Shown here: positions 53,035 through 62,033 of the stretch, in pieces
How the letters are laid out: each line of letters begins with the position of its first letter
How positions within the stretch are numbered: position 1 is the stretch's first letter
Source: JAHFRG01 sp041495205
GTDB taxonomy: Bacteria; Pseudomonadota; Gammaproteobacteria; Burkholderiales; JAHFRG01
Direction of reading: 5' to 3'
Length of the DNA stretch: 64,000 nucleotides
Assembly: GCA_041495205.1 (NCBI GenBank)
Contig: JBGQCF010000003.1
Location: forward strand, 65,511 to 129,510
Notes under the pieces: generated by a model
What the model saw: only the letters and a program-made list of their open reading frames with translations
Databases searched by the model: none
What the model was told of the DNA's origin: nothing
Position numbers and translations under genes: made by a program

Positions 53035-53643
53035 TCATCGCTTGTCTATATTTCGTGTAAACCAATCAAGCAATTCGTCAATCAATCCATCACTGGCATC
53101 GGTCAGAGCTTTCACTGCGCCTTCGGCATTCGGTTTCGGCGCGTCGCGCTTGACGGTGAAGCTCTGCTGAGCAATTAACGCACCTTCGGGGCGCCGGATG
53201 AGACTTGCATGCAAGCGGATTAATCCATAGCTGGCTTGCTCCGAGTCAAACACCTGGCTGAATTCCTGCAACTCCATGCGAACCAGATAATCGGCTTGCG
53301 CGCCCTCCCGGTTGTCGATTACCCCTTTTTCATTGACCGCTGCAATCCATTGCCGCAGTCGCTGGCTGAGTAAAGCCGCCGGAGCCCCAACCCAGCGACT
53401 GTTTGCGTAGCTCCGCGATCGGGCGTCATTGGCGTAAGCGAGACGGTAACTGATGTCGGTTGCATCGAGCCAGGAAGGCGCGGCAATGTCCGGGACGAGC
53501 AAGCCGGCGTTTATGCGCGGCGCCTCTACGGGGGGATGCCGCAGGCCAAAATCATAGACGGCGACGGGAGGTTTAGGCTGCGGCGCAAGCATGCAGCCGC
53601 CAAGCAAGCCCGCGACCAGGAAAGCGCAACAAGTCATCTTCAT
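53035..53643 (-). CDS. ABC transport auxiliary lipoprotein (PqiC-like)
   Basis: A 202-residue lipoprotein with lipobox LGGC at about 14-17, and the family domain (VAVYDFGLRHPP, DISYRLAYANDARSRSYANSRWVG in part). Such proteins tether or complete MCE transporters at the outer membrane. Its start overlaps the MlaD stop by four bases. Confidence 0.87.
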   Translation of the reverse strand: MKMTCCAFLVAGLLGGCMLAPQPKPPVAVYDFGLRHPPVEAPRINAGLLVPDIAAPSWLDATDISYRLAYANDARSRSYANSRWVGAPAALLSQRLRQWIAAVNEKGVIDNREGAQADYLVRMELQEFSQVFDSEQASYGLIRLHASLIRRPEGALIAQQSFTVKRDAPKPNAEGAVKALTDASDGLIDELLDWFTRNIDKR

Positions 53644-54593
53644 GGATGCCCGCTTTCTTTGGGTGGCGAAAAACCCGCCTCTCCCGGCCCCGGCAGAGGC
53701 AAGGGTCGCCCGAATACCAGGCTTTGAGGTTGTTCGCGAACTTCCGTCACGAGTCCGTTCAGGTTGCGGGAGGTCCTGGAAAGGTCTCCGATCAAATCAG
53801 TGAGTTTGGGCAGCGTATCCATCAGCAATGCGTCGCCAGCCATTTTGGTTGTTCCGGCAAACTGGTCTGCACTTCTGGCGACGCGGTCCACCACCTTCAT
53901 GCTTTCCTGGGCCTGCGCTGCCAGTTTGTCCAGATTGACGAGAAGCGCGTCTGCGCGCGTAAGAACCTGGCCGGATTTAGCGGAGAGCGAAGGCAGAGTC
54001 TTCAAGCTCGGTTCCAGCTCGTCGGCAAGCGAAGCGATACGGGCGGACGCGGTTTCGAGGCTGGCCAACGTCCGTCGCAATTGCCCCTGCGTTTCATCGT
54101 TGAGCGCAGTATTCACCCGCTTGGCAACTTCGTTTGCCGAGATAATCAATTCCTGCGCGCTATCGCCCAGCTTGTCATAAATCGATGGGCGCACCTCGAT
54201 CTTGCCCGGATGGTCGGAACTGGTCTGCAGGGGCTGGCGCTGCCGGCCATCGTCGTCGAGCTGCACGTAGGAAAGCCCGGTAAGGCCCTGGTAAGCTAGC
54301 TGCGCATAGGTACCCTTCGTAACGGGAGTAGTGCCGTCGACGATGATACGGATTAAAATTACCTGTGGATCGCCGGGATCGAACGCCACCGTATCAACCT
54401 TGCCTACCGTCACCCCGCGGAAGCGAACCTGCGCCTCCGGATTGAGACCCGAAACCGACGACCTGGAGACGAGGAGGTACGTGTTCTGCAGGACCGAGGT
54501 AGTGCCTTTAAACCAGAACGCCGTCGTAGCGATTGCCGCAGTGAGTACAAGTGTAAAGATGCCCGCCGCTAGGGCATAGGCGCGATTTTCCAT
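53640..54593 (-). CDS. MCE-domain lipid-binding protein (MlaD type)
   Basis: A 317-residue inner membrane-anchored protein with one N-terminal span (about 7-29), one MCE domain (about 40-120, with GLNPEAQVRFRGVTVGKVD in part), then a helical coiled region to the end. MCE proteins form hexameric lipid tunnels. The long helical tail beyond the MCE domain is larger than in E. coli MlaD. Confidence 0.9.
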   Translation of the reverse strand: MENRAYALAAGIFTLVLTAAIATTAFWFKGTTSVLQNTYLLVSRSSVSGLNPEAQVRFRGVTVGKVDTVAFDPGDPQVILIRIIVDGTTPVTKGTYAQLAYQGLTGLSYVQLDDDGRQRQPLQTSSDHPGKIEVRPSIYDKLGDSAQELIISANEVAKRVNTALNDETQGQLRRTLASLETASARIASLADELEPSLKTLPSLSAKSGQVLTRADALLVNLDKLAAQAQESMKVVDRVARSADQFAGTTKMAGDALLMDTLPKLTDLIGDLSRTSRNLNGLVTEVREQPQSLVFGRPLPLPGPGEAGFSPPKESGHP

Positions 54594-54632
54594 GATTGCT
54601 TCTCCTCAATAGAATGAAGCGTACTCGGCAAG

Positions 54633-55424
54633 CTAAACTTCCGCACGCAGGCTTTCGGCGGCATTGAGCGCAGACCGCCCCCGCTCACCGAGAAAGAAAC
54701 TGCGAATAAACGGGTGGTCCTGCTTTATGAGCTCCTCAAGCGGCGCAACGGCCACGAGATGTTGATCTGCGAGCATCGCAACCCGGTCGCTGAGCTCCGC
54801 AATCGTATGCAAATCGTGGGTCGCCATCACCACGGTCAGGTGAAGCTCCGCGCGCAGAGATTTAATCAATTTCACAAGACTTTCGCTGCGATCGGGATCC
54901 AGTCCCGCAGTAGGCTCGTCCAGAAACAGCAATTCAGGGTCAAGCGCAATTGCGCGGGCGAGAGCAACGCGTTTTATCATGCCCCCGGAAAGTTCCTCCG
55001 GGAACTTGCGCGCATGCCCCGCTGCTATTCCAACCGAATCCAGTTTCACCATGACCAAGTCATGAATGGTCGTTTCATCCAGAGTTCCCAGCTCGCGCAA
55101 CGGCAATGCCACGTTGTCATAAACGCTGAGCGCACTGAAAAGCGCGCCTTCCTGGAAAAGCACGCCGCAGCGGCTTCGCATTTGCCGCACGGTGCCGGGG
55201 TCGGCCGTCTGCCACGACTGCCCGAACACACGAATCGTACCGCGCGCCGGTTTTTCCAGACCCAGCATTTGCCGCAGCAACACGGTCTTCCCGCTGCCCG
55301 ATCCGCCCACAAGGGCGAATACTTCGCCGCAGCGGACGCACAGGTCAATATCCCGGTGAATCACGTTCTCGCCGAAGCGCGTCCACAATCCTTCCACTTC
55401 GATAATGCACTGTTGGTTTGTCAT
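54633..55424 (-). CDS. ABC transporter ATPase (MlaF type)
   Basis: A 263-residue ATPase with Walker A GGSGSGKT, signature LSGGMIKRVALARA and Walker B LLFLDEPTAGLDP, the MlaF pattern (the GGM variant signature is typical). It drives lipid movement with the permease. It starts one base into the permease stop (shared base 55424). Confidence 0.92.
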   Translation of the reverse strand: MTNQQCIIEVEGLWTRFGENVIHRDIDLCVRCGEVFALVGGSGSGKTVLLRQMLGLEKPARGTIRVFGQSWQTADPGTVRQMRSRCGVLFQEGALFSALSVYDNVALPLRELGTLDETTIHDLVMVKLDSVGIAAGHARKFPEELSGGMIKRVALARAIALDPELLFLDEPTAGLDPDRSESLVKLIKSLRAELHLTVVMATHDLHTIAELSDRVAMLADQHLVAVAPLEELIKQDHPFIRSFFLGERGRSALNAAESLRAEV

Positions 55425-56536
55425 CAGGTTCCTACATCGGAGAACAGGACCGCGAAAACGGCGTCCGTAAGCATCACCATCGTAATCGAGGTAACGACCG
55501 AGCTGGTGGTGCCGACGGCCAGGCTTCTCGTATTGCGTTGGATTCTTAGTCCGAATTGGCAGGCAACGAGTCCGATCAGAACTCCAAACACCGCCGCCTT
55601 GCCTATCCCCAGCCAGAGATTGGCTATCGGGACAACGTCAGGCAGGCGGCTCAAAAAGTACCGGAAACCGATTTCCAGTTTGAATCCGGCTGCGACCATG
55701 CCGCCGAGCAGCGCGGCTGCATCGGTCCAAAGGACAAGCAAGGGCAGCGACACCGCCAGCGCGATTACCTTGGGTAGTACCAGGCGCATGCTATGTGAAA
55801 TGCCCATGACCGACAGCACATCCAGTTCCTGGGTAACCCTCATTACACCCAGCTGCGCGGTCATTGCGGAACCGGAACGGCCCGCCACCAGAATGGCGCC
55901 AAGCAAAGGGCCCAGTTCTCGAATAATGCTGATGCCCAGGATGTTGACGATGTAAACGCCCGCTCCAAACAGCTGCAATTGTTCAGCGGACAGGTAACCG
56001 ATGACAACCCCGATGAGGAAACCCACCAATGCGGTAATAGGCAGTGCCTGGGCGCCGGCATGGTAAATGTTTGCCGAAATTTCCCGCCAAGGCGCGCGTG
56101 ACGGGTGTAACAGCAGATAGGCCACATCCAATACGAGTTGGCCGAGAAGCAGAACGATTGCATAAAGATAATCGATAAACGCAAGAGCTGATTGACCCGT
56201 GGTTACAAGCAGCGCGGTCAAATCGACCGGCTCTCGGTGTGGTGCAGCGCCGTGCACAGCGTCAAGCCGGGCGAAAAGTGCATCATGCTCCGGCCGTAAG
56301 CTGAGTTTTTCCGCACGGCGCTTACCCCAGGCTTCCCAGAGCACGCTTGCTCCCGCGCTGTCGAGGGAATCGATATTCTTCAAATCCCAGTGCAGGCGGT
56401 GATCCGCAGCGTAGGCCTCCAGCTGGGGGCGCAGGATGTTTAATTGCTTTTCCACGGCTGACAAATTCCATGGGCCAATAAGCTCAATGCGCTCTGGAAT
56501 GTCGGTGACGCGACGAAGCGAAGGAGTGGTTGCCAT
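55424..56536 (-). CDS. MlaE-type permease with fused N-terminal STAS domain
   Basis: A 370-residue permease with five to six spans in the C-terminal two-thirds (LPITALVGFLIGVVIGYLSAEQ in part, GPLLGAILVAGRSGSAMTAQLG). The first about 110 residues form a STAS-like domain (RIELIGPWNLSAVEKQL, SLDSAGASVLWEAWG), which in E. coli is a separate protein, MlaB. So the permease and regulatory subunit are one chain here. Confidence 0.9.
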   Translation of the reverse strand: MATTPSLRRVTDIPERIELIGPWNLSAVEKQLNILRPQLEAYAADHRLHWDLKNIDSLDSAGASVLWEAWGKRRAEKLSLRPEHDALFARLDAVHGAAPHREPVDLTALLVTTGQSALAFIDYLYAIVLLLGQLVLDVAYLLLHPSRAPWREISANIYHAGAQALPITALVGFLIGVVIGYLSAEQLQLFGAGVYIVNILGISIIRELGPLLGAILVAGRSGSAMTAQLGVMRVTQELDVLSVMGISHSMRLVLPKVIALAVSLPLLVLWTDAAALLGGMVAAGFKLEIGFRYFLSRLPDVVPIANLWLGIGKAAVFGVLIGLVACQFGLRIQRNTRSLAVGTTSSVVTSITMVMLTDAVFAVLFSDVGT

Positions 56537-56905
56537 GATTCCGGATTGTGAAGAAAGTGGCTCCTGACAGCTTGCGCAGCTGCACGGTTCCCTGGTTATG
56601 TCAAAATTCGTACGGACAAAACCTGTTCCAGAACTATTTTACTTTTTCTTTCGCTTTGTATCATGGGTCAGGGGTATTTCAGGGAACGGATAAATAGAGC
56701 GTCCCCGAGGTGATGTTCAGCCGTATAAACCGCCTTTCGACCCCGTGGAAGGTGGTGCCGGCAGCGATCCGCTAGTCCAAAGCAGTAGTTTGCACCGCTG
56801 TCTTTTGCGCCGTAGCGCCTGTACGCTCGCTTCCGATTCGCGCCTCAGGTGCTGCTCGCCGCGTTGAATCCCATCCGACCCACAGTAAATAGTATCCAGG
56901 AGGCA
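56537..56905. other. Intergenic region upstream of the Mla-type operon
   Basis: This 369-base stretch is between two leftward genes and holds no supported gene. It must contain the promoter of the Mla-type operon. Read leftward, TAAAAT near 56637-56642 could be a -10 box, but I see no good -35. No hairpin terminator for the gene on its right is evident. Confidence 0.35.
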
Positions 56906-57523
56906 TTACAGCGCGATCGAAAAAGAAGCAAGGGCATATAAACTTCCTGCAACGATCAGGATTCCCACCAGGCGAATGTGGCGCAATATCAGTTCGTCGG
57001 GTTGCATACGCATGACATCCAGGGCCTGCTGAACCTTTTCAGACCCGTATGAACTGTTCGCCCAAGCCTCAAAGCGGACGAGCAGATTCGGCCGAACCAA
57101 CAAGCCGGCTCCAACCACTGCCGCCAGCACATTGCCCGCAACAAGCGTAACAATCAGCGCAGCCGTCAGCCATGCGGCCACCGGTTCACTCCAGCTTTGG
57201 AAAAGCAGAATCGCCAAATACTTTGTCTTGAGAGCGAAGAGCAATGCGAAAATGATGTAGTACGCTGATCCGAGCAGCACCAGTGCGCCGACGAGACGAT
57301 GATGGCGGTGCAGCACACGTTCTATGGTGTGCGGGCTGGCAAGCGCAGTTGTAAACCTGTCGGTCGCAAACCACCGGTTGAAATACCGGTTTAAGCGCGG
57401 TGTGGCGTCAGGTTTCCACAACATCCATAACCCGACCAGCAGGCTCAGCACACATCCGAAGCCGATGAAGATCAAAAAAGTCTGGAGCAATACGTCGCTC
57501 AGTACATTTGAGGTATTGTTCAT
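56906..57523 (-). CDS. Four-span membrane protein of unknown function
   Basis: Not recognised. The 205-residue protein has hydrophobic spans at about 12-34, 77-96, 113-137 and 180-203, with an Arg/His-rich cytoplasmic loop between the first two (RYFNRWFATDRF; IERVLHRHHR). No signal peptide. It is a stand-alone gene, leftward, divergent from cbpA. Confidence 0.65.
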   Translation of the reverse strand: MNNTSNVLSDVLLQTFLIFIGFGCVLSLLVGLWMLWKPDATPRLNRYFNRWFATDRFTTALASPHTIERVLHRHHRLVGALVLLGSAYYIIFALLFALKTKYLAILLFQSWSEPVAAWLTAALIVTLVAGNVLAAVVGAGLLVRPNLLVRFEAWANSSYGSEKVQQALDVMRMQPDELILRHIRLVGILIVAGSLYALASFSIAL

Positions 57524-57895
57524 CGTTCTATGCTCCCTGGGTTAGAGCCCATATCCGCCATTCCAAGCGAGTCTGAGCTTCACAGATTTTCCGTAGCGCG
57601 GTGTCGGCTGGTTACGCTCAATTTATTATAAGGATCAATGGCAAGCAAAAATAACAGGAAACCTTTTTTATCATACCATTTTAGGACATCGCAAGCACAG
57701 GGGAAATGTCACCGGGGATAGCCCGCGCGCACTATGGGCGATACCCAGGCGGTCGTCGGGGGATCCGGAGGTGCTTTAACCGCAATTCACTAAACAGGTT
57801 TAAACATTTAAACTGTCTCTATATCGACTGGGCTCAAAGCAACCAGTTGGTCAATCATAGGGAGCCAGCTTTTCTCGTTCGTCCGGGTACAGCCG
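57524..57895. other. Divergent promoter region before cbpA
   Basis: No gene is supported in this 372-base stretch. It should contain the cbpA promoter and that of the leftward membrane protein. An imperfect dyad GTTTAAACATTTAAAC lies near 57798-57813. CTATAT near 57819 could be a -10 element. I see no confident heat-shock-type promoter. Confidence 0.35.
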
Positions 57896-58858
57896 ATGAA
57901 ATACAAGGACTACTACAGCATTCTGGGCGTTGCGAGAGACGCCAGCGCCGGGGAGGTCAAGAAAGCTTACCGCAAGCTCGCCCACAAGTATCACCCTGAC
58001 GTCTCCAAAGAACCCGATGCCGAAGAAAAATTCAAGGAAGTCGGGGAGGCCTATGAAACGCTCAAGGATCCCGACAAGCGCACCGCCTACGATCAGCTGG
58101 GCCGTTACCAGCCCGGGCAAGACTTCCAGCCGCCTCCGGATTGGTCAAAACAGTTCAGCGATATGCAGTTCACTTTCGACGATATCGATCTGGCCGATCT
58201 GCTGGCGGGACTTACCGGCAGCCAACATCGCGCGGGACGCCGCGGCGGCAAAATTCCCATCCTCGGACAGGATTACGAAGTCACGGTGCATATTACCTTG
58301 GAGGAAGCGTATCGCGGCACCGAGGCGGACCTTAGCCTTACCGTGCCGGAATATGATGAGCGCGGCTTGCTGCATCGCGTGCCGCGTACGTTCAAGGCGC
58401 GCATCCCCAAGGGCGCAACCGATGGACAGCGGCTGCGCCTGCCGGGCAAGGGCGGAAAAGGATTGAACGGGGGGCGCGACGGCGACCTGTACCTCACTAT
58501 CGCGCTGCACCCGCACCCGCTGTTCCGCGTGAATGGTCACGACCTCTACCTTGATCTGCCGCTTACGCCATGGGAAGCCGTGCTGGGCGCCAGCGTAGAG
58601 GTACCCACGCCGGGCGGACCGATCCGCCTCAAGGTGATGCCGGGAACGCGCGCCGGGCAACATTTGCGCCTCGCCGGGCGCGGGCTGCCCAAGCCGCGCA
58701 CGGGGCAAGGCGACTTGTTCGCTATCGTGCAGATCGTGGTACCCAGCGTATTAAGCGAACGCGAGCGCGCCCTCTTCAAGCAGCTCGCCGACAGCTCGAC
58801 GTTTAACCCGCGCGGGCATTTCGAGCAGGAGGTGAAAAGTGAAAGCCGAAGTCATTGA
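57896..58858 (+). CDS. cbpA: Curved DNA-binding co-chaperone CbpA
   Basis: A 320-residue DnaJ-type protein. The J domain (about 1-70) holds the HPD motif in HKYHPDVS. There is a Gly-poor linker and two C-terminal beta domains (TFKARIPKGATDGQRLRLPG; IRLKVMPGTRAGQHLRLAGRG), with no zinc domain, as in CbpA. The stop overlaps cbpM by 20 bases. Confidence 0.94.
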   Translation: MKYKDYYSILGVARDASAGEVKKAYRKLAHKYHPDVSKEPDAEEKFKEVGEAYETLKDPDKRTAYDQLGRYQPGQDFQPPPDWSKQFSDMQFTFDDIDLADLLAGLTGSQHRAGRRGGKIPILGQDYEVTVHITLEEAYRGTEADLSLTVPEYDERGLLHRVPRTFKARIPKGATDGQRLRLPGKGGKGLNGGRDGDLYLTIALHPHPLFRVNGHDLYLDLPLTPWEAVLGASVEVPTPGGPIRLKVMPGTRAGQHLRLAGRGLPKPRTGQGDLFAIVQIVVPSVLSERERALFKQLADSSTFNPRGHFEQEVKSESRSH

Positions 58859-59165
58859 AGCACTGTGGTTGAGCGAGCGTCGCGAGTTCTCGCTTGCAGA
58901 GCTCACGGAGCTCTCGGGCCTGTCGGAAGCGGAACTGCGCGAACTCGTGGACTACGGCGCCCTTGAGCCGGCCAATCCACAGGCGGAGCAGTGGATCTTC
59001 AGCGCGGAACGCGTCGTAGCTGCGCGAACCGCATGCCGCCTGCGCAATGACTTCGACCTCGACATGCACGGACTCGCCTTGATCCTCATCTACCTCGACC
59101 GTATTCGTGATCTCGAAGCCGAGTTGCGGGACCTGCGCGCACGACTGCCGCATTGGCCCCGCTAA
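58839..59165 (+). CDS. cbpM: Chaperone modulator CbpM
   Basis: A 108-residue MerR-like helix-turn-helix protein that binds and inhibits the CbpA J domain. It has a dense hydrophobic helical core (FSLAELTELSGLSEAELRELVDYG in part). The start is GTG at 58839 with a strong AGGAGG upstream and lies inside the end of cbpA. Confidence 0.9.
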   Translation: MKAEVIEALWLSERREFSLAELTELSGLSEAELRELVDYGALEPANPQAEQWIFSAERVVAARTACRLRNDFDLDMHGLALILIYLDRIRDLEAELRDLRARLPHWPR

Positions 59166-59236
59166 CGCACGCCTGTGATATCGAATTAACTTGGGGAGGC
59201 TATAAAGCGATTATTAGTTTGACGCGGGTTATGAAG

Positions 59237-59312
59237 TGGCGTCCCCAACGAGATTCGAACTCGTGTTACCGCCGTGAAAGGGCGATGTCCTAGGCCTCTA
59301 GACGATGGGGAC
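59237..59312 (-). tRNA. tRNA-Glu (anticodon TTC)
   Basis: On the - strand, acceptor GTCCCCA pairs with TGGGGAC; the anticodon loop reads CTTTCAC with anticodon TTC; the T-arm is GTTCGAATC and CCA is encoded. It lies 20 bases downstream of tRNA-Ala and is probably part of the same transcript. Confidence 0.96.
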
Positions 59313-59332
59313 TCAAGGAAATTATTTGAATC

Positions 59333-59408
<76 letters not shown>

Positions 59409-59421
59409 GTGAAGGTTGCGA

Positions 59422-59451
59422 ATTATACTTGAAGCAGCGAGATCAAGGCAA
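59422..59451 (-). promoter_or_regulatory. Sigma-70 promoter of the tRNA-Ala/tRNA-Glu unit
   Basis: Read leftward, TTGCCT (59446-59451) and a perfect TATAAT (59422-59427) are separated by 18 bases, and the first tRNA begins 13 bases later. It lies in the 54 bases between the gltX stop and the tRNA, so the tRNAs can be made without read-through from gltX. Confidence 0.7.
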
Positions 59452-59462
59452 GAAAACTCCCA

Positions 59463-60854
59463 TTATTCAGCGAAGTTGGCAAGCTGCTCGCGCAGCCGCT
59501 TGAGCACTTGTTCCCGCCCGATCAATTCCAGCGTAGCGTCAATGGGAGGCGTCTGCGCGCTTCCCGTCGCCAGAACGCGCAGCGGCATCGCAAGCTCGGG
59601 CAATTTCAACTGATGTTGCGCCACCACGGCCTTGATGGCGTCATGAATCGCCGCGCGCCGCCACTCGATTTCGCCAAATCGCCGCCCGACCTCCTGCAAC
59701 GCAGGAACGACTTTGCCATTCACGTGTTGCGCCGCCAACTCCCGGCTGGGCGGGGTGTAACGGTAAAACAGCATGGCGGCCTCGGCGAGCTGTTTGAGGG
59801 TATTGGCGCGCTCCTTGAGGAGTTGCACCGCGTTTGAGAGCGCCGGCCCGTTTTTTGTGTTGCCGCCGCAGCGTTGGATTTCCGGCTCAATTTGCGCGGC
59901 CAGCGCTTCGTCCGAACCCGATTTGATGTACTGGTGATTGAGCCACAGCAATTTCTCCGGGTTGAACTGCGCCGGCGATTTGCTGATGTGCCCGAGGTCA
60001 AACCAGTCTATGAACTGAGCCATCGAAAAGATTTCCGCATCGCCGTGCGACCAGCCGAGCCGTGCCAGATAATTGATGAGCGCCTCCGGCAGGTAGCCTT
60101 CTTCGCGGTACTGCACCACGCTCACCGCCCCGTGGCGCTTGGAAAGCCGCTCGCCGTCCGCGCCCAGCAGCATCGGCACATGCGCGTACTGTGGCAGCGG
60201 CGCCCCCAACGCTTTGAGGATGTTTACCTGGCGCGGGGTGTTGTTGACGTGATCATCGCCGCGAATCACGTGGGTGATGCCCATGTCCAGATCATCCACT
60301 ACCACGCCGAAGTTATAAGTCGGCACGCCGTCCGCCCTGACGAGCACGAGATCATCGAGTTCACCGTTATGCACGGCGATGCGTCCCTTCACCAAATCAT
60401 CAAACGCCACTTCGCCGTCGAGCGGGTTCTTGAAGCGCACCACCGGTTTCACTCCGGCGGGCGGCGCTGCCTTGGAGTCGCGCCAGCGCCCGTCATAACG
60501 CGGCTTCTCTCCCCTCGCCCGCTGCGCTGCACGCATCGCTTCCAGCTCTTCCCTGCTGGCATAACAGTGATAGGCCCTGCCCTGTTTCAACAACTGCTGC
60601 GCGATTTCGCGGTAGCGCGCAAGGCGCTGCATCTGGTAAAACGGCCCCTCGTCCCAATTGAGTCCCAGCCAGCGCATCGCGTCGAGAATCACCTGGATGG
60701 ATTCCCGCGTCGAGCGCTCCTGGTCGGTGTCCTCGATGCGCAGGATAAACTTGCCGCCATGCTTGCGCGCATACGCCATGGAAAACAGCGCGGTGCGCGC
60801 GCCGCCGATGTGCAAGTAGCCGGTAGGGCTGGGAGCGAAGCGGGTTTTAATCAT
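59463..60854 (-). CDS. gltX: Glutamyl-tRNA synthetase
   Basis: The 463-residue class I synthetase has RFAPSPTGYLHIGGARTALF with the HIGH-like HIGG motif, and the KMSKS-like LSKRHGAVSV. Domain order and length are normal. tRNA-Ala and its substrate-type tRNA-Glu lie just downstream on the same strand. Confidence 0.96.
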   Translation of the reverse strand: MIKTRFAPSPTGYLHIGGARTALFSMAYARKHGGKFILRIEDTDQERSTRESIQVILDAMRWLGLNWDEGPFYQMQRLARYREIAQQLLKQGRAYHCYASREELEAMRAAQRARGEKPRYDGRWRDSKAAPPAGVKPVVRFKNPLDGEVAFDDLVKGRIAVHNGELDDLVLVRADGVPTYNFGVVVDDLDMGITHVIRGDDHVNNTPRQVNILKALGAPLPQYAHVPMLLGADGERLSKRHGAVSVVQYREEGYLPEALINYLARLGWSHGDAEIFSMAQFIDWFDLGHISKSPAQFNPEKLLWLNHQYIKSGSDEALAAQIEPEIQRCGGNTKNGPALSNAVQLLKERANTLKQLAEAAMLFYRYTPPSRELAAQHVNGKVVPALQEVGRRFGEIEWRRAAIHDAIKAVVAQHQLKLPELAMPLRVLATGSAQTPPIDATLELIGREQVLKRLREQLANFAE

Positions 60855-60899
60855 CCCTCCATTTTACGCGAATCATGCAGAATTTCGCAGAAGTAAGAA

Positions 60900-60960
60900 T
60901 TGAAGGTCTGGCAGGCAACATGCTAAAATTCGCGCAACAGTCGAGTGGTTAACTCAGCGC
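60900..60960 (+). repeat. Decayed partial copy of the tRNA-Val promoter and 5' half
   Basis: TTGAAG (60900-60905), 18 bases, then TAAAAT (60924-60929) has the same spacing as the intact tRNA-Val promoter at 62861. From 60921 to 60960, 34 of 40 bases match 62882-62921, covering the -10, leader, acceptor 5' strand and D-arm start. After about 60960 the match is lost, and the anticodon and T-arms are absent. This is a tRNA gene remnant, not a functional tRNA. Confidence 0.75.
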
Positions 60961-61012
60961 AGGATAATACCTTGTTGTCCGCTTGTTGCAGCTCTTGTCC
61001 GGGACTTGTGCC

Positions 61013-61987
61013 ATGACAGCCAACCCCATCCAGCATGTGGTGATCATCGTCAAGGAGAACCACTGCTTCGACAACTATTTCGGCACCTTCCCCGGCGCGG
61101 ACGGGATGGCGATGCCGCACTCTCACAATCCGCCGCAGCATGATCCCGACCACCGCCACAGCGCATGGCTCAACCGCCACAATAATGTCATCCTCGTTCA
61201 GTTCGTCGAACAGGACATCCCAGCTTACTTCGCCTATGCGCGCCAATTCACGTTGTGCGAAAACTATTTTTCCGACGTCGCCGGGCCGTCCACTCCCAAC
61301 CACTTGATGCTGGTGGCCGCCGATTCGCCGATTATCGGCAATCCGCCGTATTACCGGCGCGGCGCCAAGGAACCGATGTTCAAGATTCCATCCTTGCCCG
61401 CGCTGCTGGACGAAGCAAAGCACGCGTGGGGCAATTATGGCGGCTATGTATTCGATTTCATCCATGGCATAGCGGGCCGCAACAAGTACGCCTCCGAACA
61501 ATTCAAGCAGGACGCGCTGGCCGGAAAATTGCCGGCGGTGTCCTGGGTGTACGCGCCGCATGATGCCAGCGAACATCCGTCGGATCCGCAAGACAAGGGC
61601 AATCCCCTGGTGGGAAACGTCACGCACGGAATGCAGTGGACGGTGGATCAGGTAAACGCGGTTGTCAAAGGCGGACTATGGCCCAAGACGGCGATCTTCA
61701 TCACGTGGGACGATTGGGGCGGCTGGTTCGACCACGTTGACCCGCCCGAAGTGGAGAAATGGACCGACGACACGCAGTTCCGCTACGGCTCGCGGGTGCC
61801 CTGCCTGGTGCTTAGTCCTTTTGCCAAGCGCGGCTTTATCTCCAAGCAGCGCCATTCACATGTAAGTCTTGTCAAGTTCTGCGAAACCACATTCGGGCTT
61901 CCGAACCTGAATCAACGCACCGCCAAAGCTGATCCCATGTCTGACTGCTTCGATTTCACTCAACCCGCCGGGCCGCCCCCGGTTTGA
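61013..61987 (+). CDS. Phospholipase C-type phosphoesterase family protein
   Basis: A 324-residue protein of the alkaline phosphatase-like phosphoesterase family. It opens IQHVVIIVKENHCFDNYFGTF, then has the catalytic-type ITWDDWGGWFDHVDPP and VPCLVLSPFAKRGF regions. Without a signal peptide it would be cytoplasmic, or the start is misjudged; in-frame TTG codons upstream do not add a signal. It follows the tRNA-Val remnant and is 46 bases before the next gene. Confidence 0.8.
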   Translation: MTANPIQHVVIIVKENHCFDNYFGTFPGADGMAMPHSHNPPQHDPDHRHSAWLNRHNNVILVQFVEQDIPAYFAYARQFTLCENYFSDVAGPSTPNHLMLVAADSPIIGNPPYYRRGAKEPMFKIPSLPALLDEAKHAWGNYGGYVFDFIHGIAGRNKYASEQFKQDALAGKLPAVSWVYAPHDASEHPSDPQDKGNPLVGNVTHGMQWTVDQVNAVVKGGLWPKTAIFITWDDWGGWFDHVDPPEVEKWTDDTQFRYGSRVPCLVLSPFAKRGFISKQRHSHVSLVKFCETTFGLPNLNQRTAKADPMSDCFDFTQPAGPPPV

Positions 61988-62033
61988 CCGCGGCATCGAA
62001 GTCGCACGCTGAATTTACCTCAGGGAACCCATC

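Noticed and set aside
60941..61012. A second functional tRNA-Val
   Set aside because: The anticodon and T-arms and the 3' acceptor strand are absent, so it cannot fold as a tRNA.
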